This document shows, piece by piece, positions 24,225 to 33,793 of a stretch of DNA of 64,000 nt. The translations under genes were made by a program, and so were the position numbers. The notes under the pieces are model-generated. The model saw only the letters and a list, made by a program, of their open reading frames with translations, was not told the DNA's origin and did not search any database. Origin of the DNA: Sphingomonas sp. (GTDB taxonomy: Bacteria > Pseudomonadota > Alphaproteobacteria > Sphingomonadales > Sphingomonadaceae). The DNA lies in contig NZ_JAPKNM010000001.1 in assembly GCF_026460985.1 (NCBI RefSeq), forward strand, positions 124,001-188,000, read 5' to 3'. Position 1 is the stretch's first letter; each line of letters opens with the position of its first letter.

Positions 24225-25115
24225 ATGGAGAATTTCGCAAGCCCGGCGCGGCCGATCGTCGCGGACATGATCGCAAGGGCCTCGGCCGAACCGGGCCGCG
24301 CGGTGGCGTTCCAGGGCGCGCCGGGCGCCAATTCGCACATCGCGGTGCGCGAAGCCTTTGCCGACAGGCTTCCCCTGCCCTGCTTCTCGTTCGAGGACGC
24401 GATCGACGCAGTGAAGGAAGGCCGCGCCGACCGCGCGATGATCCCGATCGAGAATTCGCTCCACGGCCGCGTCGCCGACATCCATTTCTTGCTGCCCGAA
24501 TCGGGCCTGGCGATCACCGGCGAGCATTTCCTGCCGATCCGCTACGGGCTGATGGGTGTTGGCGGGCTCGACCAGGTCCGCCAGGCGATGAGCCACCCGC
24601 AGGCGCTCGGCCAGTGCCGCCACTGGCTCAAGGCGCGCGGCATCGCGCCGGTGGCCTATCCCGACACGGCGGGCGCGGCGGCGGTGATCGCCGAGATGGC
24701 CGACCCCGCGGTCGCCGCGCTCGCCCCGCCGGGAGCGGCCGAGCTCTACGGGCTCGACCTGTTCGAGAGTGACCTCGCCGATGCCGAGCACAATATGACG
24801 CGTTTCGTCGTGCTCGCGCGCGAGGCGCTGCCGCTGCCGATCGAGGGGCCGGTGATGACCACTTTCATCTTCGAGGTCCGCAACGTCTCGGCGGCGCTCT
24901 ACAAGGCGCTGGGCGGCTTCGCGACCAACGGCGTCAACATGACCAAGCTGGAGAGCTACCAGCGCGGCGGCAGCTTCGCGGCGACCGAATTCTACGCCGA
25001 CATCGTCGGCGGCCCGGGCGATCCCGCGATCGACCGCGCGCTCGAGGAGCTCAAGTTCCATTCGAAATGGATGCGCGTGCTCGGCACCTATCCCCAGGCG
25101 CGCGAGCGGCCCTAA
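24225..25115 (+). CDS. pheA: Prephenate dehydratase PheA
   Basis: A 296-residue monofunctional prephenate dehydratase (prephenate to phenylpyruvate, phenylalanine synthesis). The PDT domain begins at AFQGAPGANSHIAVREAF and contains the conserved NMTRFVVL, the TRF catalytic motif. The ACT domain from about residue 205 (ALYKALGGFATNGVNMTKLES) provides phenylalanine feedback. The start is ATG 24225. The stop is shared in a CTAA overlap with the convergent NADH diphosphatase gene. A chorismate mutase gene lies apart at 37.7 kb, consistent with the unfused alphaproteobacterial pathway. Confidence 0.96.
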   Translation: MENFASPARPIVADMIARASAEPGRAVAFQGAPGANSHIAVREAFADRLPLPCFSFEDAIDAVKEGRADRAMIPIENSLHGRVADIHFLLPESGLAITGEHFLPIRYGLMGVGGLDQVRQAMSHPQALGQCRHWLKARGIAPVAYPDTAGAAAVIAEMADPAVAALAPPGAAELYGLDLFESDLADAEHNMTRFVVLAREALPLPIEGPVMTTFIFEVRNVSAALYKALGGFATNGVNMTKLESYQRGGSFAATEFYADIVGGPGDPAIDRALEELKFHSKWMRVLGTYPQARERP

Positions 25116-25981
25116 CCGCCCTCCACCCACGCCGTCAGCAGCGTGTGCGCGATCGCATAAGGCGGGGCGGCGCCGAACGGGGCGTCGGGATCGCGGGCGA
25201 GCGCGCGGCGGACCTCGTCGCGGATGAACCAGCGCGCGTCCTCGAGCTCGTGGACGTCGACCGTGATGTCGTCATTCTCGGCCGCGCCGATGCAGGCGAT
25301 CATCAGCGACGAGGGGAAGGGCCAGGGCTGGCTGGCGACATAGCGCACCGCGCCGACGCGGATGCCCGCCTCCTCGAGCGTCTCGCGGCGCACCGCCTCC
25401 TCGATCGACTCGCCGACCTCGAGGAAGCCGGCGAGCGCCGAATAGCGCCCCTGCGGCCAGGGCGGCTGGCGGCCGAGCAGCACCTTGTCGCCATGCTCGG
25501 CGAGCATGATCACCACCGGGTCGACGCGCGGGAAATGCTCGGCATGGCAAAAAGGGCAGGTGCGCCCCCAGCCGGCGCGGAAGATCGCGGTGGCGGTGCC
25601 GCACACCGCGCAGAAGCCGTGCCGCCCATGCCAGTCGACCAGGCTGCGCGCCGCGGCATAGAGTGCGGCGTCGCCGGCATGGAAGCGATCGAGCATCGCG
25701 AACAAGGCGGGCGAGCGGGCTCCGGGGAGCGGCTGCCCGTGCGGCGGCGCGGCGGCGAACAGCGGCACGCCCTCGTCGAAGCCGAGGAACAGCCGCTCGC
25801 CCTCGGCCGCGTCGAGCCCGGTCCATATGAGGCGATCGGCTTCGTCGAGCTCGGGGTCGAGGCCGCGCAGAACGAGCAACCGGGCGCGCGGATCGGCCTC
25901 GGCAGCACGCAGCAGCTCGGGCTCGTGGCGGACCCGATCGGCACGGTCGAGCGTGCCGCCGGTGAAGCCGGGTGCCCTCAC
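25112..25981 (-). CDS. nudC: NAD(+)/NADH diphosphatase, NudC type (Nudix)
   Basis: A 289-residue Nudix hydrolase with the NudC layout: an N-terminal domain, a zinc ribbon with CAVC and CPFC pairs, and the Nudix box GFLEVGESIEEAVRRE followed by TLEEAG. The following SQPWPFPSSLMI is the SQPWPFPxS signature of NADH diphosphatases. Such enzymes cleave NAD(H), and some decap NAD-capped RNA. The start is GTG 25981, whose GTGA overlaps the stop of the upstream beta-lactamase-fold gene, so the two are translationally coupled. Confidence 0.93.
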   Translation of the reverse strand: MRAPGFTGGTLDRADRVRHEPELLRAAEADPRARLLVLRGLDPELDEADRLIWTGLDAAEGERLFLGFDEGVPLFAAAPPHGQPLPGARSPALFAMLDRFHAGDAALYAAARSLVDWHGRHGFCAVCGTATAIFRAGWGRTCPFCHAEHFPRVDPVVIMLAEHGDKVLLGRQPPWPQGRYSALAGFLEVGESIEEAVRRETLEEAGIRVGAVRYVASQPWPFPSSLMIACIGAAENDDITVDVHELEDARWFIRDEVRRALARDPDAPFGAAPPYAIAHTLLTAWVEGG

Positions 25982-27267
25982 CGCGCGAGATCGGCGTAGA
26001 CCGCCTGAGACGTCTCGCGCTTGAGCAGCTGCTCGCTGAACGAATTGACCATCATCGTCGCGCGCAGCTTGTGGGCCGGATCGACCCAGCCGATCGATCC
26101 CGCCGCGCCGGCCCAGCCGAAAGTGCCCTTGCCCGGGCCGCCGGGCTTGTCGGCGAGATAGACCGAGCCGCCCGCGCCGAAGCCCATCGGCACGCCGCTA
26201 TCGGCGGTCATGTGCGCGAGCGTCGAGCGGTCGACGGTGGGCGGCAGCAGGTCCGACAGGGCGAGCTTAACCGTCTCGGGCTTGAGCACGCGGGCACCGT
26301 CGAGCGTGCCGCCGTTCAGCAGCATGTGGAGGAAGCGGTCATAGTCGTGCGCCGACATGACGAGCCCCGCGCCGCCATAGGGAAAGCTCGGCGGCTGGAG
26401 CCAGACCGAGGTGGCGCCCACGTCCGCGGCGACCCTGGGCGAGAGATAGTTGGTGGCGAGGATGCGCGCCTTGTCCTGCGGCACGGTCCAATAGCTGTCG
26501 CGCATCTTGAGCGGCGCGAAGATGCGGGTGTTGACGAACTGGTCGAACGGCATGCCGCCCGCGACCTCGATCACCCGGCCGAGCAGGTCGAGGCTGATCG
26601 AATAGCTCCATTTGGTGCCCGGATCGGCGATCAGCGGCAGCGTCGCGACCCGGTTGGCGAACTCCTCGAGCGTCTTGGGCCGCGCCGCGCGCATGCCCGG
26701 TTCCATCAGCGCGTTGACCTGCGCCGGGTTGATGCCGAGGCGGTTATATTCGTCGAGCAAGGGGCCCTTGGTGACGATGCTGTAGCCGAGCCCGGCGGTG
26801 TGGGTGAGCAGGTGGCGCACCGTGATCGGGCGCGTCGCAGGGCGGCTGGTGAGGTCCTTGGCCGGATCGACCAGCACCTTCATGTCCTTGAAGGCGGGTA
26901 TGAAGTCGCTGATCGGCTGGTCGAGCTTGAGCTTGCCTTCCTCGACCAGGATCATCGCGGCGATGCCGGTGATCGGCTTGGTCATCGAATAGATGCGCCA
27001 CAGGCTGTCGGCATCGGCGACGGGAGCATCGGGCTCGATGGCGATCCGCCCTTCCGAGGCGATCCGGGTCGGTGCATCGCCGATGCCGGTCACGATCACG
27101 ATGCCGGGCACCCTGCCCTCGGCGACGACGCGCTTCTCCAGCCGGGCGGTCGCGCTCGTGGCCTGCGCCTGCGCGCCCTGCGACGGCAGCGGCGCCGTCG
27201 CCTGCGACCAGGCCGGGCCGGTAAGCGCCAGTGCCGCGATCGATCCGAATATCCGCCAGCTATGCAT
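25978..27267 (-). CDS. Serine beta-lactamase family protein (class C/esterase-like), exported
   Basis: A 429-residue exported protein of the beta-lactamase/DD-peptidase family. The signal peptide is residues 1-21 (ending AWSQA), SMTK is the SxxK nucleophile motif, and YSIS the YxS/N motif. A third-box region occurs near GTFGWAGAAGS (HxG-like). Family members are esterases, DD-peptidases or class C beta-lactamases, and this one looks most like the EstB-type serine hydrolases. The start is ATG 27267, which overlaps the mutY 3' end by 8 bp. It may be cotranscribed with mutY upstream and the NADH diphosphatase downstream. Substrate unknown. Confidence 0.88.
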   Translation of the reverse strand: MHSWRIFGSIAALALTGPAWSQATAPLPSQGAQAQATSATARLEKRVVAEGRVPGIVIVTGIGDAPTRIASEGRIAIEPDAPVADADSLWRIYSMTKPITGIAAMILVEEGKLKLDQPISDFIPAFKDMKVLVDPAKDLTSRPATRPITVRHLLTHTAGLGYSIVTKGPLLDEYNRLGINPAQVNALMEPGMRAARPKTLEEFANRVATLPLIADPGTKWSYSISLDLLGRVIEVAGGMPFDQFVNTRIFAPLKMRDSYWTVPQDKARILATNYLSPRVAADVGATSVWLQPPSFPYGGAGLVMSAHDYDRFLHMLLNGGTLDGARVLKPETVKLALSDLLPPTVDRSTLAHMTADSGVPMGFGAGGSVYLADKPGGPGKGTFGWAGAAGSIGWVDPAHKLRATMMVNSFSEQLLKRETSQAVYADLAR

Positions 27268-28306
27268 GCAACCTCCCGAACATCCTTGCCGCCTTGGCGA
27301 ACACGGTGGGCAGCCCCGCCGCCGCTATCTCGGCGACCGGCCACCATTCGCCCTCCGGCGCGTCTGTGTGCGCTGGGATTGTTGCAGCCGCAAGCGCCAC
27401 GTCGAGGTTGAAATGGGTGAAGCCATGGCGAACCTGGTCATCGAGCAGGCGCCAGCCGGCCGCGAGCGGCGCGCCGGCCAGCCCCGGCGGCGAATCGCTC
27501 CACGGCCCGGTCGGCAAGGCGCGCATGCCGCCGAGCAGGCCCTTGGCCGGGCGGCGGACGAGCAGCACCCGTCCGTCGCGCTCCAGCCAGAACATCGTGC
27601 CGTAGCGCTGCGGCTTGGCGGCCTTGGGCGCCTTGACCGGGAAGGTCTCGGGCGCGCCGCCGGCAAGACCATCGCATTGCGCGCGCAAGGGGCAGAGGAG
27701 GCAGCGCGGCGCGCGGGCGGTGCAGATGCCCGAACCGAGGTCCATCATCGCCTGGGCGAAGTCCCCTGCCCGCGCATCGGGCGTGATCCTGTCGGTGAGC
27801 GCGCGGATCCTGGGTCGCGCGCCGGGCAGCGGCTCCGTCACTGCGAAAAGCCGAGTAACGACGCGCTCGACATTGGCGTCGACCACCACCGCGCGCTGCC
27901 CGAAGGCGATCGCCGCGATCGCCGCCGCGGTATAGCCGCCGACGCCGGGCAGGCCGAGCAGTTCGGTCTCGGTTTCGGGGAGGCTCCCGCGCGCCGCGAC
28001 TTCGCGGGCGCAGGCGAGCAGGTTGCGCGCCCGGGCATAGTAACCGAGCCCGGCCCAGGCGGCCATCAGCTCGGCATCCTCCGCCGCCGCCAACGCCGCG
28101 AAGCTCGGCCAACGCGCGGTGAACTTCTCGAAATAGGGGATGACGCTCGCGACCTGGGTCTGCTGGAGCATGACCTCGCTCAGCCAGACGCGATAGGGAT
28201 CGGGCGCGTTCGCTCCCGGCCGCGCGCGCCACGGCAGGTCGCGGGCATGCGCGTCGTACCAGCGGAGCAAGGGAGCGGCGATTGCGCGAGGGACGTTGTC
28301 GGGCAC
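27260..28306 (-). CDS. mutY: A/G-specific adenine glycosylase MutY
   Basis: A 348-residue glycosylase that removes adenine mispaired with 8-oxoguanine. Visible features are LSEVMLQQTQV (catalytic Glu region), HhH LPGVGGYTAAAI with the following catalytic Asp in VVVDANVERV, and a 4Fe-4S cluster loop CTARAPRCLLCPLRAQC. The C-terminal Nudix-like domain that recognises 8-oxoG begins near residue 225. GTG 28306 is preferred as start because the family begins there and the divergent DUF721 gene starts 28 bp away. The longer open frame upstream has no homology. Confidence 0.93.
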   Translation of the reverse strand: MPDNVPRAIAAPLLRWYDAHARDLPWRARPGANAPDPYRVWLSEVMLQQTQVASVIPYFEKFTARWPSFAALAAAEDAELMAAWAGLGYYARARNLLACAREVAARGSLPETETELLGLPGVGGYTAAAIAAIAFGQRAVVVDANVERVVTRLFAVTEPLPGARPRIRALTDRITPDARAGDFAQAMMDLGSGICTARAPRCLLCPLRAQCDGLAGGAPETFPVKAPKAAKPQRYGTMFWLERDGRVLLVRRPAKGLLGGMRALPTGPWSDSPPGLAGAPLAAGWRLLDDQVRHGFTHFNLDVALAAATIPAHTDAPEGEWWPVAEIAAAGLPTVFAKAARMFGRLHA

Positions 28307-28334
28307 GCCCCGCCTATGGCATGGGTAGGCGGTA

Positions 28335-28880
28335 ATGACGAAGGCCCCTGATAAACCCAAGCGTGCCACCACGCGCCAGCCCAAGCTCGAACCGCAGCGA
28401 TCGAACCGTGCGCGCGCGGTTTCCGAGCTGCTGCCCGATGTCGGCCGTGCCGCGTTCCGCAAGTTCGGCTTCGTCCAGCATGCGATCGTCAGCCGCTGGG
28501 GCGAGATCGTCGGCGAGCGCTATGCCCGCGTCTCGATGCCCGAATCGATCCGCTTCCCGCAGGGCAAGCGCGCCGAGGGCGTGCTGAGCCTCGTCGTCGC
28601 CGGCGCCCACGCCCCGATGATGCAGCACATCGCCCCCGAGATCGTCGATCGCGTCAATCGCTTCTTCGGCTATCCCGCCGTGGTCCGCGTCGCGATCCGC
28701 CAGGGCGAGATCAAGCGCGTCGCCAAGGCCGCGCCGCCACCGAGCCTCGCGCCGCTCACCGAGGCGATGGGCGACAGCCTGCGCGGCATCGCCGATCCCG
28801 AATTGAAGGCCGTGCTCGAATCGCTCGCCGCAGGCGTCGCAGCGGCCGACAAGGGCCTCAAGCTCGGCAGGATCGATTGA
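28335..28880 (+). CDS. DUF721 (DciA-like) protein
   Basis: A 181-residue DUF721 protein. The core occupies about residues 30-125 (ELLPDVGRAAFRKFGFVQHAIVSRWGEIVG and LSLVVAGAHAPMMQHIAPEIVDRVNRFFG). The family includes DciA, the likely ancestral replicative helicase loader in bacteria lacking DnaC/DnaI, so a role with DnaB is plausible. Both ends are basic or Ala-rich. The start is ATG 28335. Its TGA overlaps the ATG of the first DsbA-like gene (TGATG), so the genes are coupled. The divergent partner is mutY. Confidence 0.85.
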   Translation: MTKAPDKPKRATTRQPKLEPQRSNRARAVSELLPDVGRAAFRKFGFVQHAIVSRWGEIVGERYARVSMPESIRFPQGKRAEGVLSLVVAGAHAPMMQHIAPEIVDRVNRFFGYPAVVRVAIRQGEIKRVAKAAPPPSLAPLTEAMGDSLRGIADPELKAVLESLAAGVAAADKGLKLGRID

Positions 28881-29584
28881 TGGCGCTCCGCCTGCTTGCC
28901 GCCGCATTGCTGCTGATCGTCGGGACCGGCCCGGTCACCGCGCAGCAGGCGCGCCGCGCGACCGCCAACTGGGTGAACCTGGTCGTCAAGACGCCCGAGG
29001 GCGGCTTCCGCCAGGGCAATCCCGACGCGCCGATCAAGCTCGTCGAATATGGTTCGCGCACCTGCCCCACCTGCCGCGCATTCGCGGTGGAGGGCGTCGA
29101 GCCGCTGCGCCGCGAATGGATCGCGAGCGGCAAGCTGAGCTACGAGTTCCGCGACTATCTGATCCACGGCGTGCCCGATCTCTCGCTCGCCTTGCTCAAC
29201 CAGTGCGTCGCGCCCGCGCGCTTCTTCCCGGTGCTCGACCAGATGTTCGCCAACCAGCAGGCGTTCGACGCGCCGCTCCACAAACTGATCGAGAGCCAGC
29301 CCGAGCAGGTCGAGGCGTGGCAGAACCTGCCCCCGCCCCAGGCCGCGACGAAGTTCGCCGAGGCGCTGGGGATGATCGCCTTCATGAAGGCGCGCGGCCT
29401 GCCCGAGGCGCAGGCGCGGCGCTGCCTCGCCAGCCCTGCGCTGATCAAGAGCGTGGCCGATGCCTATGCCGGCGGCGCCAAGGCGGGCGTCCAGGGCACC
29501 CCGAGCTTCTTCGTCAACGGCCGCCGCGTGCGCGCCTTCACCTGGGACCAACTTCAGCCCGAGCTCCGCGCCGCGGACAGCTGA
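28880..29584 (+). CDS. Periplasmic DsbA-like thiol:disulfide protein (copy 1)
   Basis: A 234-residue exported thioredoxin-fold protein. The signal peptide is about 1-22. The active-site motif CPTC lies in SRTCPTCRAF near residue 60. A helical insertion and the cis-Pro region GVQGTPSFFVNGRRV near the C-terminus complete the DsbA/DsbG-like thioredoxin_4 fold. It probably introduces or isomerises disulfides in the periplasm. ATG 28880 overlaps the upstream stop. It is followed by a paralogue with the same core, from a tandem duplication. Confidence 0.9.
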   Translation: MALRLLAAALLLIVGTGPVTAQQARRATANWVNLVVKTPEGGFRQGNPDAPIKLVEYGSRTCPTCRAFAVEGVEPLRREWIASGKLSYEFRDYLIHGVPDLSLALLNQCVAPARFFPVLDQMFANQQAFDAPLHKLIESQPEQVEAWQNLPPPQAATKFAEALGMIAFMKARGLPEAQARRCLASPALIKSVADAYAGGAKAGVQGTPSFFVNGRRVRAFTWDQLQPELRAADS

Positions 29585-29613
29585 GCGACCATTTCTCTCG
29601 GAGACCAACGACC

Positions 29614-30354
29614 ATGCGTTTCGCCCTCGCTTTCCTTCCGCTTCTTGCGCTCGCAGCTTGTGGCGGCGGCACCGAGAACGCCTCCGCGCCGGTGACGTCG
29701 ACCACCCCGGTGGCGGCGGCCACGCCTCCCGCGGGCAAGCAATGGGTCGATGTGGTCGCCAAGACCCCCGAGGGTGGCTTCCGCCAGGGCAATCCCAATG
29801 CGCCGATCCAGTTGGTCGAATATGGCTCGCGCACCTGCCCCACCTGCGGCCGCTTCGCTGCGGAGGGTGTCGAGCCGCTGCGCCAGAAATACGTCTCGAC
29901 CGGCAAGGTGAGCTACGAGTTCCGCGACTTCCCGCTCCACGGCGCGCCCGATCTCGCGCTGGCGCTGCTCAATCAATGCGTCGGCACCGACGCCTTCTTC
30001 CCGATGCTCGACCAGATGTTCGCCAACCAGGTAGCCTTCGGCGAGAAGCTGAATGCGCTGCCCGAAGGGTTCCAGCAGCAGCTCCAGACGATGACGCCGC
30101 CCCAGGCCGCAGCCGCGATCGCCGACGCGATGGGCGCGGTCGAGTTCGCCAAGCAGCGCGGCGTGCCCGAGGCGAAGGCCCGCCAGTGCCTTGCGGACCA
30201 GGCCGTGATCAAGAGCATCGCCGACGTCATGGCCGATGCCTCCAACAATCGCGGCGTGCAGGGGACGCCGACCTTCTTCATCAACGGCAAGCAGGTCGAC
30301 GCGGCGATGTGGTCGCAGGTCGAGACGGCGCTGCAGGCGGCGGGGGCCCGCTAA
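29614..30354 (+). CDS. DsbA-like thiol:disulfide lipoprotein (copy 2)
   Basis: A 246-residue paralogue of the preceding gene, with lipobox LAAC (residues 13-16) instead of a cleavable signal and a Gly/Ala/Thr/Pro linker of about 25 residues. The thioredoxin core begins with KTPEGGFRQGNPNAP, nearly identical to copy 1. The active site CPTC lies in SRTCPTCGRF, and the cis-Pro region is GVQGTPTFFINGKQV. The change to membrane anchoring suggests division of labour between a soluble and a tethered oxidoreductase. The start is ATG 29614. The smc gene follows 27 bp later. Confidence 0.9.
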   Translation: MRFALAFLPLLALAACGGGTENASAPVTSTTPVAAATPPAGKQWVDVVAKTPEGGFRQGNPNAPIQLVEYGSRTCPTCGRFAAEGVEPLRQKYVSTGKVSYEFRDFPLHGAPDLALALLNQCVGTDAFFPMLDQMFANQVAFGEKLNALPEGFQQQLQTMTPPQAAAAIADAMGAVEFAKQRGVPEAKARQCLADQAVIKSIADVMADASNNRGVQGTPTFFINGKQVDAAMWSQVETALQAAGAR

Positions 30355-30381
30355 GGCCGACAAACACGGGGGACGGCAGGC

Positions 30382-33300
30382 ATGCAGATCAAGAGGCTGC
30401 GACTGACGGGCTTCAAGAGCTTCGTCGATCCGGCCGATCTGCGCATCGAACCCGGCCTCACCGGGATCGTCGGCCCCAACGGGTGCGGCAAGTCCAACCT
30501 GCTCGAGGCGCTGCGCTGGGCGATGGGCGAGAACAGCGCCAAGTCGATGCGCGGCGCCGGCATGGAAGACGTGATCTTCGCCGGCACCGCGACGCGGCCC
30601 GCGCGCGACTTCGCCGAAGTCTCGATCCTCGCCGAGCAGGTGGGCGAGGAGGATGAGCTCGAGGTCGTCCGCCGGATCGAGCGCGGCGCCGGCTCGGCAT
30701 ACCGGATCAACGGCCGCGACGTCCGCGCCAAGGACGTCGCCCTGGTCTTCGCCGATTCGGCGACCGGCGCGCATTCGCCGGCCCTGGTCAGCCAGGGGCG
30801 GATCGGCGCGATCATCTCGGCCAAGCCGGGCGAGCGCCGCGCGATGCTCGAAGAGGCGGCGGGGATCGCGGGCTTGCATGTCCGCCGTCGCGACGCCGAG
30901 CAGAAACTGCGCGCGACCGAGGCCAATCTCACTCGGCTCGACGAAGTCATCGGCGACCAGGAATCGCGCGCGGCGGCGCTCAAGCGTCAGGCGCGACAGG
31001 CCGAGCGCTATCGCGAGCTTTCCGAGCGGATCCGCGTCGCCGAGGCACGGATGATCTTCGCGCGCTGGCGCGATGCCGCCGAAGCCGCCGACGCGGCGAA
31101 GAAGGAGGCGGCCGCCGCCGAGGCGCTGGTCGCCCAGCGCGCGCAGGCGCACGACGCCGCCGCCGCGCGCCAGCAGGCCGCCGCCGAGGCGCTCGCCGGG
31201 GTGCGCGCCGATGCGCTGAGCGTCCGCGACCGCGCGACCGAGGCGATGCACCGGCTGGCGACCTTGCGCAGCGAGCGCGCCGCGGTCGAGCGCCGCATCG
31301 TCGAGCTGCGCGATGCGGGGACGCGGCTGGCCGAGGATCGAGGGCGCGAGGGCGCGCTGGCGCACGACGCCGCCGAGGCGCTGGCCCGGCTCGCGGACGA
31401 AGCCAAGGCGCTCGAGACGCGGATCGCCGACGCAGGCGCGCGGATGCCGACGCTCGATACGGCGCTGGCCGATGCCGAGCGCGCCGCGCGCGATGCCGAG
31501 GTCGCGCTGGCCCAGGCGCTCGCGGCGCAGGCGAGCGAGGCCGCCGATGCACGCGTCGCCGAGGCCGCCCTGGCCGCCGCGCGCACCCGCGCCGAGCGGG
31601 CGGCACGCGATCAGGCGCGGATCGATGCCGAGATCCGCGCGCTGGGCGATGCCGAGCCGCTCAAGGCGGAGAAGGCGCGCGCCGCCGAGGCGCGGGCCCA
31701 GGCGCTGCGCCGGGCCGAGACCGCGCGCGCCGGGCTCGCCCGCGCCGATGCGAGCGAGCGCGGCGCGATCGAATCGCGCGACCGCGCCCAGTCCGCGCGC
31801 GCCGCCGCGCATGCCGAGCTCGCCCAGCTCGACAGCGAAGCCGCCGCGCTCGCCAAGGCGACGCGCCCCTCGGGCAAGGACCGGCTGCTCGATCGGCTCA
31901 AGGTCGATGCCGGCTATGAGCGCGCGCTTGCCGCGGCGCTGGGCGACGATCTCGAGGCCGGGCTCGATACGAGCGCCGAGCGCTATTGGGCGGGGGCGGA
32001 ACCGCTCCCCGGCGATCCGGGCGCTCCGGCGGGGACGACGCCGCTGAGCGGCCATGTCGCGGCGCCGGCGGGGCTGGCGCGCCGCTTGGCCCAGGTGCTG
32101 GTGGCGGAGAGCGATACCGGGCAGCCGCTCGCGGTGGGGCAGAGGCTGGTGACGCTGGCGGGGGTCCTCCGGCGCTGGGACGGCTATGTCGCCAGGTCGG
32201 GCGGCGCCGCGGCGGCCGAGCGGCTCGAGCGCGTCAACCGGCTGGCGGCGATCGAGAAGGCGCGGCCCGCGGCGGTGCGCGCGGTCGAATCGGCCGACGC
32301 GGAATTGTCGCGGATCGACGAGACGATCGCCGAGGCGCGCCGCGCCGCCGCGGATTGCCGCCGCATGCTCGACCATGCCGAGAATGCCGGGCGCGAGGCC
32401 GGGCGCGCCGAGGATCGCGCGACCGCGCAGCTCGAGCGGCTCGAATCGCAGCGCGCCGACCTGGAATCGCGCCGCGACCGCATCGCCGCCGAGCAGGACG
32501 AAGCGGCGGGCGAGCTCGCCCGCGCCGAGGCCGCCAAGGCCGCGCTCCCCGACGGTTCGGCCACCCGGGCGCGCGTTTCCGCGCTGTCGTCGGAGGCCGA
32601 GGTGCGCCGCGCCGCCGCCGCCAATGCGCGCAGCGAGCGCGGGACGCTGGAGCGCGAGATCGGCCAGGCACGCGAGCGGCTTGCCGCGGCCAATGCCGAA
32701 AGTCGCAGCTGGAAGTCGCGCGCGGGCGAGGCGGCGCGGCGCTCGGCCGAGATGGAGAAGCGCGCCGCCGAACTCGCCGAGGAGAGCATGACGTTCGCGG
32801 CGCGCCCCGCCGAGCTCGACGCCGCGGTCGCCGAAGCCGAGGCGGCGACCGAGGCGGCGCGCGCCGAATCGGCCGCCGCACAGGCCGCCGAGCGCGAGGC
32901 CGAGGCGGCGCTCCGCGCGACCGAGGGCGCCGTCCGCGCCGCCAATGAGGGCCTGGCCGAAGCCCGCGAGGCACGCGCCGGCGCGACCGCGCGCGCGGAG
33001 AACCAGGAGGCGCGGCGGATCGAGATGGGGCGCCTCTCGGGCGAGCGCTTCGAATGCCCGCCGCCCTTACTGCCCCAGAAGGCCGGATTCGAGGCGGAGA
33101 GCGTGCGCAGCCCGCAGGACGAATCCGCCGCCCATGAGAAGCTCAATGTCGAGCGCGAGCGGATCGGGCCGGTCAACCTGGTCGCCGAGGCCGAATTGGC
33201 CGAGCTCGAGGCGGCGTTCACCAGCAACGCGCAGGAGCGCGACGAGCTGGCCCAGGCGGTCAACCGCCTCCGCGGTTCGATCGGCACGCTCAACCGCGAG

Positions 33301-33789
33301 GGGCGCCAGCGGCTGCTCGCCGCGTTCGAAGCGGTCGACCTGCATTTCCGGCGATTGTTCTCCACGTTGTTCAACGGCGGGCAGGCGCATCTCGAGCTGG
33401 TTGATTCGGACGATCCGCTCGAGGCGGGGCTCGAGATCATGGCGCAGCCGCCGGGCAAGCGGCTCCAGTCGCTCACCTTGCTTTCGGGCGGCGAGCAGGC
33501 GCTGACCGCGGTGGCGCTGATCTTCGCGCTGTTCCTGACCAACCCGGCGCCGATCTGCGTGCTCGACGAAGTCGATGCGCCACTCGACGACGCCAATATC
33601 GAGCGCTTCTGCGACCTGCTCGAAGCGATGACCCGCGAGACCGCGACGCGCTATCTGATCGTCACCCACAATGCCGCGACGATGAGCCGGATGCACCGGC
33701 TGTTCGGCGTGACGATGGTCGAGCGCGGGGTGAGCCGGCTGGTGTCGGTCGATCTGGGCGGCGCGGAGACGCTGTTGGCGGCGGAGTGA
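30382..33789 (+). CDS. smc: Chromosome segregation ATPase SMC
   Basis: A 1135-residue SMC protein. Walker A GPNGCGKS is at residues 31-38, two long Ala/Glu/Arg-rich coiled coils flank a hinge at about residues 490-610, and the C-terminal head carries signature LLSGGEQ and Walker B ICVLDEVDAPLDD. SMC forms a dimer with ScpA/ScpB and compacts and segregates the chromosome. It is the last gene of the DUF721/dsbA/dsbA/smc cluster. The hinge is longer in Gly/Ala/Pro than usual, which fits the high GC. A CTCTCCC-type palindromic element follows directly after the stop. Confidence 0.96.
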   Translation: MQIKRLRLTGFKSFVDPADLRIEPGLTGIVGPNGCGKSNLLEALRWAMGENSAKSMRGAGMEDVIFAGTATRPARDFAEVSILAEQVGEEDELEVVRRIERGAGSAYRINGRDVRAKDVALVFADSATGAHSPALVSQGRIGAIISAKPGERRAMLEEAAGIAGLHVRRRDAEQKLRATEANLTRLDEVIGDQESRAAALKRQARQAERYRELSERIRVAEARMIFARWRDAAEAADAAKKEAAAAEALVAQRAQAHDAAAARQQAAAEALAGVRADALSVRDRATEAMHRLATLRSERAAVERRIVELRDAGTRLAEDRGREGALAHDAAEALARLADEAKALETRIADAGARMPTLDTALADAERAARDAEVALAQALAAQASEAADARVAEAALAAARTRAERAARDQARIDAEIRALGDAEPLKAEKARAAEARAQALRRAETARAGLARADASERGAIESRDRAQSARAAAHAELAQLDSEAAALAKATRPSGKDRLLDRLKVDAGYERALAAALGDDLEAGLDTSAERYWAGAEPLPGDPGAPAGTTPLSGHVAAPAGLARRLAQVLVAESDTGQPLAVGQRLVTLAGVLRRWDGYVARSGGAAAAERLERVNRLAAIEKARPAAVRAVESADAELSRIDETIAEARRAAADCRRMLDHAENAGREAGRAEDRATAQLERLESQRADLESRRDRIAAEQDEAAGELARAEAAKAALPDGSATRARVSALSSEAEVRRAAAANARSERGTLEREIGQARERLAAANAESRSWKSRAGEAARRSAEMEKRAAELAEESMTFAARPAELDAAVAEAEAATEAARAESAAAQAAEREAEAALRATEGAVRAANEGLAEAREARAGATARAENQEARRIEMGRLSGERFECPPPLLPQKAGFEAESVRSPQDESAAHEKLNVERERIGPVNLVAEAELAELEAAFTSNAQERDELAQAVNRLRGSIGTLNREGRQRLLAAFEAVDLHFRRLFSTLFNGGQAHLELVDSDDPLEAGLEIMAQPPGKRLQSLTLLSGGEQALTAVALIFALFLTNPAPICVLDEVDAPLDDANIERFCDLLEAMTRETATRYLIVTHNAATMSRMHRLFGVTMVERGVSRLVSVDLGGAETLLAAE

Positions 33790-33793
33790 CAAT

